From: Streptomyces sp. NBC_00285
GTDB lineage: Bacteria; Actinomycetota; Actinomycetes; Streptomycetales; Streptomycetaceae
Direction: 5' to 3'
Length of the DNA: 64,000 bases
Assembly (NCBI RefSeq): GCF_036174265.1
Contig: NZ_CP108055.1
Span: 8,370,001 to 8,434,000, forward strand
Shown: positions 17,032 through 25,886 of the stretch, piece by piece
How the letters are laid out: every line of letters begins with the position of its first letter
Position numbering within the stretch: position 1 is the first letter of the stretch
Made by a program: the position numbers and the translations under genes
Notes under the pieces: model-generated
Database searches by the model: none
The model's input: only the letters and a program-made list of their open reading frames with translations
What the model was told of the DNA's origin: nothing

Positions 17032-18287
17032 GCGGTCACCGGGGGCTGGTCCGGCCACGTGAACGCGTAGCCCGGGTCACCGCCCCGGCTCAGCCGGACG
17101 AAGCGGAGCAGTTCGCGCACGATGCCCGCGTTGCCCTGCGCCCAGCCGGTGTTCGGTTCCAGGTCGCTGGGGGTGGCCCGGTGCTCGACGTTGGACCAGC
17201 GGGCGCCGCCGCTGTCCCGGACCGCGCGGGCGGCGAGGTCGGCGACGAGGACCCGTGCGAAGTCGTACGCCTCCTGCCCTTCGGCGATCCGGTCGCAGGC
17301 CAGGGCCAGCACACTCGCCGTGCCGCAGCAGCGGCCGTTGTTGTCCCAGAACCCGGGGCGCAGGCGCTGCGGGATCCCGGAGTGCAGGAGCGTGTGCCAG
17401 CAGCGGTCGCCGAGGGCGGCCCAGGCGGGGTCGCCGTGGGTGTCGCGCAGCAGTCGGAAGAGCTGGGCGTCGCCGGCCGGGCCGTGGCACCAGCCGTAGC
17501 TGATCGGCTCGATCAGGTCCGGACGGAACTGCGGGGTCGAGTGCGGGACCAGGAACCCGTCCGGTCCGCCCTCGTCCCGGGCCACCACGTCCGCGACGCC
17601 GGCCAGTGCGAGCTCGACCAGGTCGGCACGGCCGGTGGCGTGGCCGATCCGGGCCAGCGCGTACGCGATACCGAGCACGCCGTGGGACATGTGGTGGAAG
17701 CGGGCCTCGACGCCCGGGCGGTGCGGCCAGGTGACGCCCGTCGCAGTCTTCTCCGCCGTGCGCAGATAGGGCTCCACCGCGAGGACGGCGAACTCGGTGT
17801 CGCCGGCGGCCAGGGCGGCCAGCCCGATCCCGCCGTTGCCGCCCATCAGCTCGAACAGCTCGCCCCAGCGCTCCCCGTCGAAGCGCGCACGGACGAGCGC
17901 CAGCGCACGGTCGGCCGCCGTACGGGGGGCGGGGTCGCCGAGTTCGTCGTCGAGCGCCCGCAGGGTGAAAGCCAGACCGGTGCGGCCGAAGTACAGGGAG
18001 TCGTCCTCGCAGTCGTCGACCGCGGCTGCCACGCTGCGGCCCGCCCGGAGCGCCGTGTCGGCGTATGCGTCGTCGTCGAAGTGCCGCCATGCCTCCAGGA
18101 AAACGGGAATGATCCCCGCCGTGCCGCTGTAGAGGGTCGGGTCGAGTGCGCTGTCCGAGCGGACGGTCGGCCAGGCGAGTCCTTCGCCCGCTGTCTCCCG
18201 CGCGGCGCCCGACAGCCACCGCAGCCCGTCCACCGCGAGCTCCTCGACCTCGTCCACCTGTACCTTCGTACTGTCAACTGCCGTCAT
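16983..18287 (-). CDS. Orphan LanC-like cyclase with three Cys zinc ligands
   Basis: 434 aa of the lanthionine synthetase C-like fold. Repeated Gly-rich helix-hairpin motifs are visible: YSGTAGI (53-59), YFGRTGLAF (99-107), GGNGGIGLAA (149-158), HGVLGIAYA (202-210), WCHGPAGD (266-273), RCCGTASVLAL (319-329) and WAQGNAGIV (382-390). Zinc ligands in LanC are Cys...Cys-His; here they align to Cys267, Cys320 and Cys321, so the usual His is replaced by Cys, as in the CCG group of LanM enzymes. No LanB, LanM, kinase-lyase or precursor peptide gene is adjacent, so the substrate is unknown. Its stop lies inside the 3' end of xdhC on the other strand. Confidence 0.88.
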   Translation of the reverse strand: MTAVDSTKVQVDEVEELAVDGLRWLSGAARETAGEGLAWPTVRSDSALDPTLYSGTAGIIPVFLEAWRHFDDDAYADTALRAGRSVAAAVDDCEDDSLYFGRTGLAFTLRALDDELGDPAPRTAADRALALVRARFDGERWGELFELMGGNGGIGLAALAAGDTEFAVLAVEPYLRTAEKTATGVTWPHRPGVEARFHHMSHGVLGIAYALARIGHATGRADLVELALAGVADVVARDEGGPDGFLVPHSTPQFRPDLIEPISYGWCHGPAGDAQLFRLLRDTHGDPAWAALGDRCWHTLLHSGIPQRLRPGFWDNNGRCCGTASVLALACDRIAEGQEAYDFARVLVADLAARAVRDSGGARWSNVEHRATPSDLEPNTGWAQGNAGIVRELLRFVRLSRGGDPGYAFTWPDQPPVTAQATEPIRRGGTDVAS

Positions 18288-18318
18288 GACGCCTACTGTT
18301 GCATGCCGTTCCGGGCGC

Positions 18319-18759
18319 TCACGCCCCTCGCAGCAGTCGGTTCAGCGCCCGGCCGAACACGGAGCGGGCCGTCGCCCGCAGGACGGGATTGAACAGGCCC
18401 GGGAGGAAACGGATCCGGAGTTGCTCGCGCCAGACCACGCGGGCCCGGCCACCGGGACCCGGGTGCACCTCCAGTTCGGCCCAACCCCGCACCACCCGGC
18501 CCCGCTTCTCCAGCCGGCACAGACCGGAGACGCCCTCCGCCGGAGGACGCCACACGGTGACCTCCATGGGGTCGTCGAAGGTGAGCGGGCCCACCCCGGA
18601 ACGGGCGACGACGAGCGTGCCCTCGGCCGTCGGACCGGGCGGCACGACGGTGACGCGCGTCAGGGGAACGACCTCGCCGTGGCGGGGCCACTCGGTGAGG
18701 CGGCGCCAGGCCTCGTCCTGGGAGAGCGGGGCCGTGCGTTCGAGGAGGAAGGTGACCAC
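18319..18759 (-). CDS. SRPBCC-superfamily protein
   Basis: 146 aa. The pattern fits a START/Bet v1-like lipid- or ligand-binding fold: an N-terminal strand (VTFLLERTAPLSQDEAWRRL), central antiparallel strands (VVARSGVGPLTF, VVRGWAELEVHPG, ARVVWREQLRIRF) and a long C-terminal helix (VLRATARSVFGRALNRLL). Such proteins bind hydrophobic molecules or serve as polyketide-type aromatases/cyclases. It lies 31 bp upstream of the LanC-like gene on the same strand, so the two may be co-transcribed, and it diverges from the P450 gene. Confidence 0.82.
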   Translation of the reverse strand: MVTFLLERTAPLSQDEAWRRLTEWPRHGEVVPLTRVTVVPPGPTAEGTLVVARSGVGPLTFDDPMEVTVWRPPAEGVSGLCRLEKRGRVVRGWAELEVHPGPGGRARVVWREQLRIRFLPGLFNPVLRATARSVFGRALNRLLRGA

Positions 18760-18932
18760 GGGCCGATCTTAGGGAATCCGGCCTGTTCAGCGGGGATTTC
18801 ATAGGTGCCTCACATACATGGCGCAGCGGGGCATGGGCGTGGCGACGTACCCCGATCGACCGCGCTCTCCGCGACGGGACCGGCGGCTCTGCCCTCGCGA
18901 CGTCTTCCGAACCCGCTCACCGGTACGGCACG

Positions 18933-20186
18933 ATGAGCGCCACCGCATCGCCGGCTGCAGGGGGACGTCTCGTGGACAGCGAACCGCACGGCAGACTCGA
19001 CGCGTTGCAGAGCGACCCGTACCCGCACTACGCGCGGGCCCGGGACACCGAAGGCCTGGCACACATCGCCGAACTCGACGCCTGGCTGGTCGCCCGGGAC
19101 GCCGACGTACGCGAAGTGCTGCGTCGCCCCGAGGACTTCTCGTCGGCGAACGCCCTCGTGCCCGACGTGCTGCCGTCACCGGCCGCACTGGCCGTCCTCG
19201 GCGGCGGGTTCGGCGGACGTCCGGTCGTCGTCACCTCCGACGGGGACCTGCACCAGCGGCTGCGCGCGCCGATCGTGCGCGGACTCTCGCCGTCGAGGGT
19301 CACCGCCGTCCTGCCGCACGCCGCCGAGCGTGCCGCCGCCCTCGTCGACGGGTTCGTGAAGGACGGCCGGGTCGAGCTGATGTCGGCGTACGCCCGGAAA
19401 CTGCCCGGTGACGTCATCGGGCGGATCGTCGGCCTCGACCCCGCCGACGTCCCGGCCGTCGTGCACGGCGGGCACCGCGCCGAGGAACTGCTGTTCCGCC
19501 CGCTGGAGGAGGACGAGCAGATCGCCGCCGCCGAGGACGTGGTGGCGATGCAGCACATCCTCGACCGGTACGCGCGCGAGCGGCACGCCGAGCCGCGCGA
19601 GGACCTGTGCACGGAACTCGTCGCCTCCCTCACGACACCGGGCGAACTCACCCTCGATCACCGGCACGAACTCGTCGCCCACCTCCAGAACCTGCTGATC
19701 GCCGGGCACCTGACCACCACCGCGCTCATCGGCACGACCGTCCTGCACCTGCTGCGGCACCCGGACCAGTGGCAGTTGCTGTGCGCCGAGCCCGAGCGGA
19801 TCCCCGCCGCCGTCGAGGAGGCCGCCCGCTACGACAGCGCACTGCAGGGCTTCCGCCGGGTCACCACTCGTCCTGTCACCCTGGCCGGCACCGAACTGCC
19901 CGCCGGGCAGGCGGTGTTCGTGGCCTTCGGGAGCGCCAACCGGGACGGGGCCCGCCATCCGCGCCCCGACGCGTTCGACATCACCCGCCCACCCGGCCGC
20001 CACCTCGCCTTCGGTGTCGGCGCGCACAGCTGCCCCGGCTCGCAACTGGCCCGCGAACAACTCAGGATCACCCTCCAGGAGCTGACCGGCCGGCTGCCGG
20101 GGCTCCGGCTCGCCGACGGACCGCCCGCCGCCATGCGGCCGACGATGATCCACCGCTCGCCCTACCGCCTCGACCTGACCTGGTAG
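18933..20186 (+). CDS. Cytochrome P450
   Basis: 417 aa, standard bacterial class I P450 length. The oxygen-activating I-helix motif is AGHLTT (residues 257-262). The ExxR pair is Glu296/Arg299 (EEAAR). The haem-binding loop is FGVGAHSCPGSQLAR with the thiolate ligand Cys367. No ferredoxin or reductase gene is adjacent, so redox partners come from elsewhere. Substrate is unknown. It is divergent from the SRPBCC/LanC-like pair, and the 173-bp gap may hold a shared promoter region, suggesting but not proving a common pathway. Confidence 0.93.
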   Translation: MSATASPAAGGRLVDSEPHGRLDALQSDPYPHYARARDTEGLAHIAELDAWLVARDADVREVLRRPEDFSSANALVPDVLPSPAALAVLGGGFGGRPVVVTSDGDLHQRLRAPIVRGLSPSRVTAVLPHAAERAAALVDGFVKDGRVELMSAYARKLPGDVIGRIVGLDPADVPAVVHGGHRAEELLFRPLEEDEQIAAAEDVVAMQHILDRYARERHAEPREDLCTELVASLTTPGELTLDHRHELVAHLQNLLIAGHLTTTALIGTTVLHLLRHPDQWQLLCAEPERIPAAVEEAARYDSALQGFRRVTTRPVTLAGTELPAGQAVFVAFGSANRDGARHPRPDAFDITRPPGRHLAFGVGAHSCPGSQLAREQLRITLQELTGRLPGLRLADGPPAAMRPTMIHRSPYRLDLTW

Positions 20187-20219
20187 GACGCGTTCCCGCC
20201 GCATGGGCCGGCCGGTGGT

Positions 20220-20528
20220 TCAGCCTTCCGTCCACCGGCACACCAGCCGGAACGACGCGAACAGGGTCAGCGGCCAGACCGCCGAGAAGGCCCAGATCAC
20301 CGGCGGCCGCGAAGTGACGATCCCGGTCACCAGCAAGGTGATCGACACCGTGAGCAGGAAGCCCACGGTCAGGATGTGCGGCCGGTAGTGCGTGACCCGG
20401 GACAGGTCGGGCCGTCGGCGCAACCGCAGTGTCCGCAGCCGGCGGTCCAGCCGGCGGTCGCGGCGCAGGGCGCGCTCCACCTCGTCGAGAATGCGCTGCT
20501 CGTGATCGGGGAGTCGCCCTGTGGCCAC
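20220..20528 (-). CDS. DUF3040 membrane protein
   Basis: 102 aa from a GTG at 20528, where GAGGAG lies 5 nt upstream; a longer ATG start at 20603 has no ribosome site. The N-terminus has the DUF3040 signature (LPDHEQRILDEVERALRRD), a basic linker (RRLDRRLRTLRLRRRPD) and two transmembrane helices near the C-terminus (residues ~50-90). DUF3040 proteins are small actinobacterial membrane proteins of unknown function. It is convergent with the P450 gene. Confidence 0.82.
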   Translation of the reverse strand: MATGRLPDHEQRILDEVERALRRDRRLDRRLRTLRLRRRPDLSRVTHYRPHILTVGFLLTVSITLLVTGIVTSRPPVIWAFSAVWPLTLFASFRLVCRWTEG

Positions 20529-20730
20529 TGTCGCTCCTCGCGGATCCGGAGAGTCCTTCTCCGGGTGCCCGCGGAGGAGAGCGTCAAGCGTGCGGTGCGT
20601 CACCGCGGATCACTGCGCGTGGACGATCACGCCCTCCTTGTCCGGTCCTGTGCCCGAAGTCCACGCGTACGGCGGGTGGTTGCGGTGCCCGTCCCTGACG
20701 GCACGGGCACCGCGGTGACACGCGGGCCGG

Positions 20731-21309
20731 TCAGTTCTCGCCGAGGAGCTTCTTCATCTCGGTGATCTCGGCGTTCTGCGAGGTGACGATGGAACCGGCC
20801 ATGCCGGTGGCGGGCTTGTAGGCGCCCTTGTCCTGCTCGGCCGTGGCCATCTTCACGGCACCCTCGTGGTGCTCGACCATCATGGTCAGGAACATGGAGT
20901 CGAAGTCGGCACCGGAGGCCTTCCCCAGCTTGTCCATGTCGGCGCCGTCCATCATCCCGGCCATCCCGGAGTGCGAGGAGTGATCCATCCCGGGCATCGC
21001 CGAGGGGACGTCCTCGCCCCAGGTCTTCAGCCAGCCGGTCATGGTCCTGATCTCCGGCCCCTGGGCCTTCTCGACGCGCGCCGCGAGGTCCTTGACCTTG
21101 CCGGACGAGGCCCGGCCGTCGGCGAGTTCGGCCATCTCCACGGCCTGCTGGTGGTGCGGGATCATGCCCTGCGCGAAGGAGACGTCCTGGGCGTTGTGGG
21201 ACTCGGCACTGCCGCCGGCGTCGGTGCTGCTGTCGCTGCTGCCGCCCCCGCAGGCGGCGAGTGCGAACACGGCGGTCACGGAAAGGGCGGCGAATCGGGT
21301 GGTGCGCAT
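20731..21309 (-). CDS. DUF305 lipoprotein, probably metal-binding
   Basis: 192 aa. Start ATG at 21309 has AGGAG upstream; earlier in-frame starts are rejected. It begins with a lipoprotein signal and lipobox ending ALAAC (Cys20), then a Gly/Ser linker and the DUF305 ferritin-like four-helix domain. Paired histidines mark the two halves (GMIPHHQQAVEMAELA and MMVEHHEGAVKMATAE), with a Met/His-rich middle (AMPGMDHSSHSGMAGMMDG) suited to copper. DUF305 proteins are often found with copper-handling genes. It is followed upstream, on the same strand, by the DUF6153 gene, a common pairing. Confidence 0.9.
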   Translation of the reverse strand: MRTTRFAALSVTAVFALAACGGGSSDSSTDAGGSAESHNAQDVSFAQGMIPHHQQAVEMAELADGRASSGKVKDLAARVEKAQGPEIRTMTGWLKTWGEDVPSAMPGMDHSSHSGMAGMMDGADMDKLGKASGADFDSMFLTMMVEHHEGAVKMATAEQDKGAYKPATGMAGSIVTSQNAEITEMKKLLGEN

Positions 21310-21362
21310 ACGGGAACTCCTGTGGTGCGAAACGGATCCGGACGTGGCGAAGCACGCCGTGT

Positions 21363-21761
21363 CTAGATCCGCAGGAGCTGGAGTTCCGCGAGGGAGGGCG
21401 GCGCCCGGGCACCGTCCTGGGACATGACGGCCTCCGGGCACAGGGCGTCGTCCCGTACGGCCGTGGCGGTGGGGTCGGGAACCAGCGCGGGCAGTTCGGG
21501 CCCACCGCTCACCGCGCCCGACGTACAGGTCTGATCGGCGTGGTGGAGGTGTCCGGACCCGCAACCGTCATGGCAGGGCTCGTCGATACCGACGGCGACG
21601 GTCGCCATGTGCGCGGGGCCGCCGCTCTCGTGGCCCTGCAGCCCGCCCCCGGGCGCCAGCCCGTGCATGGCCAGCAGCCCGACGAGCAGCCCGAGCACGA
21701 GCAGCGCCCGCCGGATGGGCGGGCGTGCGCGAAGCTGCTTCAGGCCGGTCATCGAACTCAT
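21363..21761 (-). CDS. DUF6153-like His/Cys-containing membrane or secreted protein
   Basis: 132 aa. One N-terminal hydrophobic segment (IRRALLVLGLLVGLLAMHGL) is followed by GLAPGG, then a His/Cys-rich outer region (HESGGPAHM, EPCHDGCGSGHLHHADQTC). This matches small actinobacterial proteins labelled DUF6153 that usually sit beside DUF305 genes, as here 53 bp upstream of one. The His and Cys clusters suggest metal binding outside the membrane. The ribosome site is weak for both candidate ATGs (21761 and 21752). A strong terminator separates it from the upstream flavoprotein gene. Confidence 0.78.
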   Translation of the reverse strand: MSSMTGLKQLRARPPIRRALLVLGLLVGLLAMHGLAPGGGLQGHESGGPAHMATVAVGIDEPCHDGCGSGHLHHADQTCTSGAVSGGPELPALVPDPTATAVRDDALCPEAVMSQDGARAPPSLAELQLLRI

Positions 21762-21764
21762 CCT

Positions 21765-21809
21765 AGGGGGAGCCCCACAGCCGTTACGTACGGCTGTGGG
21801 GCTCCCCCT
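21765..21809 (-). terminator. Terminator after the Tat-exported flavoprotein gene
   Basis: Arms 21765-21784 and 21790-21809 are perfect 20-bp reverse complements with a 5-nt loop (TACGT). It lies 20 nt beyond the flavoprotein stop and just before the DUF6153 start on the same strand, so it isolates the two units. Confidence 0.85.
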
Positions 21810-21828
21810 GTTCAGAGGCCCCGTCGGC

Positions 21829-23616
21829 TCAGGTCGCCGTCGCCTCAGCCGCCGCCTTCCCCGCCTGGCGCCCGGAGAACAGGCATCCGCCCAGGAACGT
21901 CCCCTCCAGCGACCGGTACCCGTGCATCCCGCCGCCTCCGAACCCGGCGACCTCCCCGGCGGCGTAGAGCCCGGGCACGGGGGACCCGTCGGGCCCCAGC
22001 ACCCGGCCGGAGAGGTCGGTCTGGAGGCCGCCGAGCGTCTTGCGGGTGAGGACGTTGAGACGTACGGCGATCAGCGGACCGGCGGAGGAGTCGAGGATCC
22101 GGTGGATGGGCGCCGTACGGCTGAGGGAGTCGCCGGTGTAGTTGAGGGCGTTGCGGATGCCCATGACCTGGGCGTCCTTGGTGTACGAGTTCGCGATCTC
22201 CCGGTCGCGGGCCTCGATCTGGCGCTTGAGCTCGTCGAGGACGATCAGGTTGTCGCCGGTGAGCTTGTTCATGCCGGCGACGAGCTCGGTGAGGGTGGTG
22301 GCGACGACGAAGTCCGCACCCTTGTTCTTGAACTTCTCGATCGGCTCCGGCGTCTGCCAGATACGGGTGAGCAGCTGCCAGACGTTCTTGTCGGTGAGGT
22401 CCGGGTTCTGCTCGGAGCCGGAGAGCGCGAACTCCTTGGCGATGATCTTCTGGGTGGTGACGAACCAGGAGTAGTCGTGCCCGGATTCGGTGATCGTCTT
22501 CAGGGTGTGCAGGGTGTCGTACCCGGGGATGTCGGGGGCGTTGAACCGCTTGCCCTCCGCGTCGAACCACATCGAGGACGGGCCGGGCAGGATGCGGATG
22601 CCGTGGTTCGGCCAGATCGGGTCGTAGTTCCTGAGGCCCTCGGTGTAGTGCCACATGCGGTCCGGGTTGACGATCCGGCCGCCCGCGTCCTCGGTGATGG
22701 CGAGCATCCGGCCGTCGACGTGCGCGGGGACGCCGGTGACCATGAACTTCGGCGGGGTGCCCATCCGGGCGGGCCAGTTCCGGCGGACGAGGTCGTGGTT
22801 GGCGCCGATGCCGCCGGAGGTGACCACGACGACCGGGGCACGCAGCTCGAAGTCGCCGACGACCGTCCGGGAGCTGGGCTTGCCGCGGGCGGCGTCGCTC
22901 GGCTCCAGGACCGCCCCGCGCACGCCGGTGACGACGCCTCCGGTGGTGACGATCTCGTCCACGCGGTGCCGGAACCTGAAGGTCACCTTCTTGTCGGCGA
23001 CGGCGGCCCGCACCTTCTTCTCGAACGGTTCGACCACGGCCGGGCCGGTGCCCCAGGTGACGTGGAAGCGGGGCACCGAGTTGCCGTGGCCGGTCGCGAG
23101 GCCGCCACCGCGCTCGGCCCAGCCGACGATCGGGAACCACTGCACACCGAGCCCGGCGAGCCAGGACCGCTTCTCGCCGGAGGCGAACTCCACATAGGCC
23201 TGGGCCCACTTGGCGGCCCAGTAGTCCTGTCCGGCGGGGTCGTCGACGCCCCGGTCGAAGCCGGCCGTGCCCTGCCAGTCCTGCCAGGCCAGGTCGTAGG
23301 TGTCCTTGACGCCCATCAGGCGCTGTTCGTCGGAGTTGACGAAGAACAGGCCGCCGAAGGACCAGAAGGCCTGGCCGCCGAGGCTCGCCTCCGGCTCCTG
23401 GTCCAGGAGCAGCACCTTGCGCCCCGCGGCGGCGAGTTCGGCGGTCGCCACCAGTCCGGCGAGCCCGTGGCCCACGACGATGGCGTCCGCGTCCTGGGAC
23501 TCGGCGCCGAAGGCAGGGAAGGCGCTCTGCACGAGGGCGGCGCCGGCCAGCACCCCGCCGGCCACGGTCAGGGTCTGGCGGCGGGTGACGCCGACGGGGG
23601 ACACAGGAGTGGTCAT
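21829..23616 (-). CDS. Tat-exported FAD-binding dehydrogenase (fumarate reductase/ketosteroid dehydrogenase-like)
   Basis: 595 aa. A twin-arginine signal (TRRQTLTVAGGVLAGAALV, residues ~11-29) predicts export of the folded flavoprotein. The dinucleotide-binding motif follows as AIVVGHGLAGLVATAELAAAG (split across residues ~45-65), with His at the position usually held by Ala or Gly. The C-terminal FAD motif is present (GLYAAGEVAGFGGGGMHGYR). The family covers FAD-dependent dehydrogenases of the flavocytochrome c/KstD type, and the exact substrate is not deducible. It is divergent from a PucR-type regulator 186 bp away, which may control it. Confidence 0.88.
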   Translation of the reverse strand: MTTPVSPVGVTRRQTLTVAGGVLAGAALVQSAFPAFGAESQDADAIVVGHGLAGLVATAELAAAGRKVLLLDQEPEASLGGQAFWSFGGLFFVNSDEQRLMGVKDTYDLAWQDWQGTAGFDRGVDDPAGQDYWAAKWAQAYVEFASGEKRSWLAGLGVQWFPIVGWAERGGGLATGHGNSVPRFHVTWGTGPAVVEPFEKKVRAAVADKKVTFRFRHRVDEIVTTGGVVTGVRGAVLEPSDAARGKPSSRTVVGDFELRAPVVVVTSGGIGANHDLVRRNWPARMGTPPKFMVTGVPAHVDGRMLAITEDAGGRIVNPDRMWHYTEGLRNYDPIWPNHGIRILPGPSSMWFDAEGKRFNAPDIPGYDTLHTLKTITESGHDYSWFVTTQKIIAKEFALSGSEQNPDLTDKNVWQLLTRIWQTPEPIEKFKNKGADFVVATTLTELVAGMNKLTGDNLIVLDELKRQIEARDREIANSYTKDAQVMGIRNALNYTGDSLSRTAPIHRILDSSAGPLIAVRLNVLTRKTLGGLQTDLSGRVLGPDGSPVPGLYAAGEVAGFGGGGMHGYRSLEGTFLGGCLFSGRQAGKAAAEATAT

Positions 23617-23802
23617 GGAGCACCTCCGGGGCAGGTGACACGGGAAAGTTCAAGAGGGGGTAAAGACTGTTGTCGCGCCAACTGCGCTGTTACCGTCGGT
23701 ATCCAGAAGGAAATCAGCACGTCACACCGGAGCGGTAGTGGCCGGGAGTCAAAGCGGAGCCCCTCGCGTTGTGGCCCGCCGACAGTCCCGGGAGGGGAGT
23801 CC

Positions 23803-24933
23803 ATGACCGTGGTCCACGGCCCCGAGCCGGTCGTCGGCGTCCTGCTGGACATGGCCTCCGACACCGACGTCTGCGGCGAACTCGTGCGCGCCGCCCGCAC
23901 CCGTTCCCCCGAACTGGCCCGGATCGGCGAGGCCGAGACCCGCTCGCACGTCACCGCGCTGATCCGGGCGGCCGGACCATGGCTCACCGCCCTCGGCCGC
24001 GCCGACGCCGTCGACGAACAGGACTTCGGCGCCGCCCTGTTGCTGGGCGCCGACCGTGCCGTCCAGGGTGTCGCCGTGACCGACGTGCTGCGGGGAGTGC
24101 AGGCGGCGCTCACCCGCGCGGTCGAGATCGCCCTGGACCGCTGCCGCGTCGCCGGGGTGCCCGACGCCGTACTGCTCTCGGTCGTGCTGCGGATGAAGGA
24201 GTACGGCGACGCAGTCGGACGGCATGTCGTCAACGGCTACCGGGCTGCCGAACAGGAGGCACCCCGGGAGGCGGGCGCGGTCCGTGGGCGACTGCTGCGG
24301 CTTCTCCTGGTCGACGGGGTCGCCCCGCCCACAGAGGAGTTGGGGCGGGCGGGGATCCGGTCGAACCCGGACGGACTGCACCACTGCTTCGCCGCCACCG
24401 CGGCCCACCCGCACGCCCTGCCCGTCTCCGCCCTCCTCGGCGGTCATGTGGCCGGAGTCGCCCCGAGCCCGCCGGACCCCGGAGAACTCTCGCCCGGCGC
24501 CCTGGTCGTGGTGGCCCCGGCCGCTCCGGCGGCGGAACTTCGGGCCCTGTACCGGCTGTGCGCCCGGGCCGTCGACCTGGGCCGCGCCCAGGGGCGGACC
24601 GGACTGTACGACCTCACCGAACTCGCCGCCGAACTCGCCCTCGCCGAACAACCCCTCCTGGGCGCGCACTTGAGCCGACACCTGCTGGGCGCCCTGGACC
24701 CGGCCGACGACTTCCACCGCCAACTCGCGCTCACCGCAAGGACGTTCCTGGACCACGGACGCCGACTCGATCAGACGGCGGCGGCCCTGTTCACCCACCC
24801 GAACACCGTCCGCTACCGCCTCGGCCGACTCCAGCAGATCACCGGCGACCAGCTGGGGGAGGGGAGTCCGGGACCGCTGCACACCCTGACGTATTGGTGG
24901 GCCCTCACCACCTGGCTGCACGGGGAGCCCTGA
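23803..24933 (+). CDS. PucR-type helix-turn-helix regulator
   Basis: 376 aa. The ATG at 23803 has GGAGGGGAG upstream. The N-terminal ~160 residues are helical and resemble a RsbRD-like/sensor domain seen in CdaR/PucR regulators. The C-terminus carries the PucR HTH (LTARTFLDHGRRLDQTAAAL, then FTHPNTVRYRLGRLQQITGD). It is divergent from the Tat flavoprotein gene and about 100 bp upstream of the PEP mutase-family gene on its own strand. Either could be its target. Confidence 0.85.
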   Translation: MTVVHGPEPVVGVLLDMASDTDVCGELVRAARTRSPELARIGEAETRSHVTALIRAAGPWLTALGRADAVDEQDFGAALLLGADRAVQGVAVTDVLRGVQAALTRAVEIALDRCRVAGVPDAVLLSVVLRMKEYGDAVGRHVVNGYRAAEQEAPREAGAVRGRLLRLLLVDGVAPPTEELGRAGIRSNPDGLHHCFAATAAHPHALPVSALLGGHVAGVAPSPPDPGELSPGALVVVAPAAPAAELRALYRLCARAVDLGRAQGRTGLYDLTELAAELALAEQPLLGAHLSRHLLGALDPADDFHRQLALTARTFLDHGRRLDQTAAALFTHPNTVRYRLGRLQQITGDQLGEGSPGPLHTLTYWWALTTWLHGEP

Positions 24934-25034
24934 CGGCTCCGTCGCCGCCGGCGTCGAAAACGGTGCACCTCGCGCCGTCGTCGGCGTACGTTCTCCGGGA
25001 GCCCGTCGAGGGGCGACGGGCCGGGAAGGACCGT

Positions 25035-25886
25035 GTGGACACCGACCGCCGAGTCAGGGCGCAGCGTTTCGCCGACCTGCACCGGGAGGGCTGCTTCCTG
25101 CTCCCCAACGCATGGGACGTGGGCAGCGCCCGGATCCTCGAGGCGGCCGGATTCCCGGCCGTGGCGACGACCAGCGCGGGTGTCGCCTTCTCCCTCGGGC
25201 GGCCCGACCACGACTTCTTCGCCGAACAGCCGCCCGAGGACCGCGTCGACCGGGCGACCATGCTGGGCCGGGTCCGTGAGATCGCGGGCGGGATCGCCGT
25301 ACCGCTGAGCGCGGACCTGGAGGACGGATACGGCGAGTCGCCCGAGACGGTGGCCGCCACCATCGCGATGACGCTCGCCGCCGGAGCCGCGGGCGGCAAC
25401 ATCGAGGACTTCACCGGTGACCGCGCCCGGCCGCTGTACGACGAGAAACTCTCCGTCGACCGCATCCGCGCCGCCCGCGAGACCCTGGCGGCCGACGGCG
25501 AGCCCTTCGTCCTCGTGGGCCGCACCGACGTGCTCCTGGTCGGTGGCGCGCTCGACGAGGCCGTACGGCGGGCCAACGCCTACCTGGACGCCGGCGCCGA
25601 CTGCGCGTTCGTCCCCGGCGCCGCCGATGCCGCGACCATCGGCACGCTGGTCCGCGAGATCGACGGCCCGCTCAACGTGGTGATGGGCCTCACCGGCAAC
25701 GCGCTCTCCCTCGACGACCTGCGCGGACTCGGCGTACGACGGGTCACGGTCGGCGGCAGCATCGCCCGCGCGATGTACCGCCATCTGCTCGACGCGGCAC
25801 GGGAGCTGGCCGACCGCGGCACGTTCTCCTACGCCGCCGGCCAGCTCTCCCAGACCGAGCTCAACGACCTGTTCCGGCAGGGCTAG
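25035..25886 (+). CDS. Isocitrate lyase/PEP mutase-superfamily enzyme
   Basis: 283 aa from a GTG at 25035 with AAGGA 5 nt upstream. It has the PEP mutase/ICL TIM barrel: the N-terminal strand (REGCFLLPNAWDVGSARILE), the metal-binding acidic motif (LSADLEDGYG, residues ~93-102), GNIEDFTG and VGRTDVLL. The KKCGH loop of true isocitrate lyase is absent, which places it with the short PEP mutase-like enzymes (2-methylisocitrate lyase-like, oxaloacetate hydrolase or phosphonate enzymes). The exact reaction is open. Its end overlaps the convergent lipoprotein gene by 26 bp. Confidence 0.88.
   Translation: MDTDRRVRAQRFADLHREGCFLLPNAWDVGSARILEAAGFPAVATTSAGVAFSLGRPDHDFFAEQPPEDRVDRATMLGRVREIAGGIAVPLSADLEDGYGESPETVAATIAMTLAAGAAGGNIEDFTGDRARPLYDEKLSVDRIRAARETLAADGEPFVLVGRTDVLLVGGALDEAVRRANAYLDAGADCAFVPGAADAATIGTLVREIDGPLNVVMGLTGNALSLDDLRGLGVRRVTVGGSIARAMYRHLLDAARELADRGTFSYAAGQLSQTELNDLFRQG

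Noticed and set aside
16900..20250. Search for a lanthipeptide precursor near the LanC-like gene
   Set aside because: I saw no short ORF with a leader and a Ser/Thr/Cys-rich core in the intergenic gaps, so no lanthipeptide cluster is claimed.
21607..24933. Open frame of about 1100 codons on the plus strand
   Set aside because: It is open antisense to the Tat flavoprotein gene because of the high G+C content. Only the part from 23803 is a real gene (PucR-type regulator).
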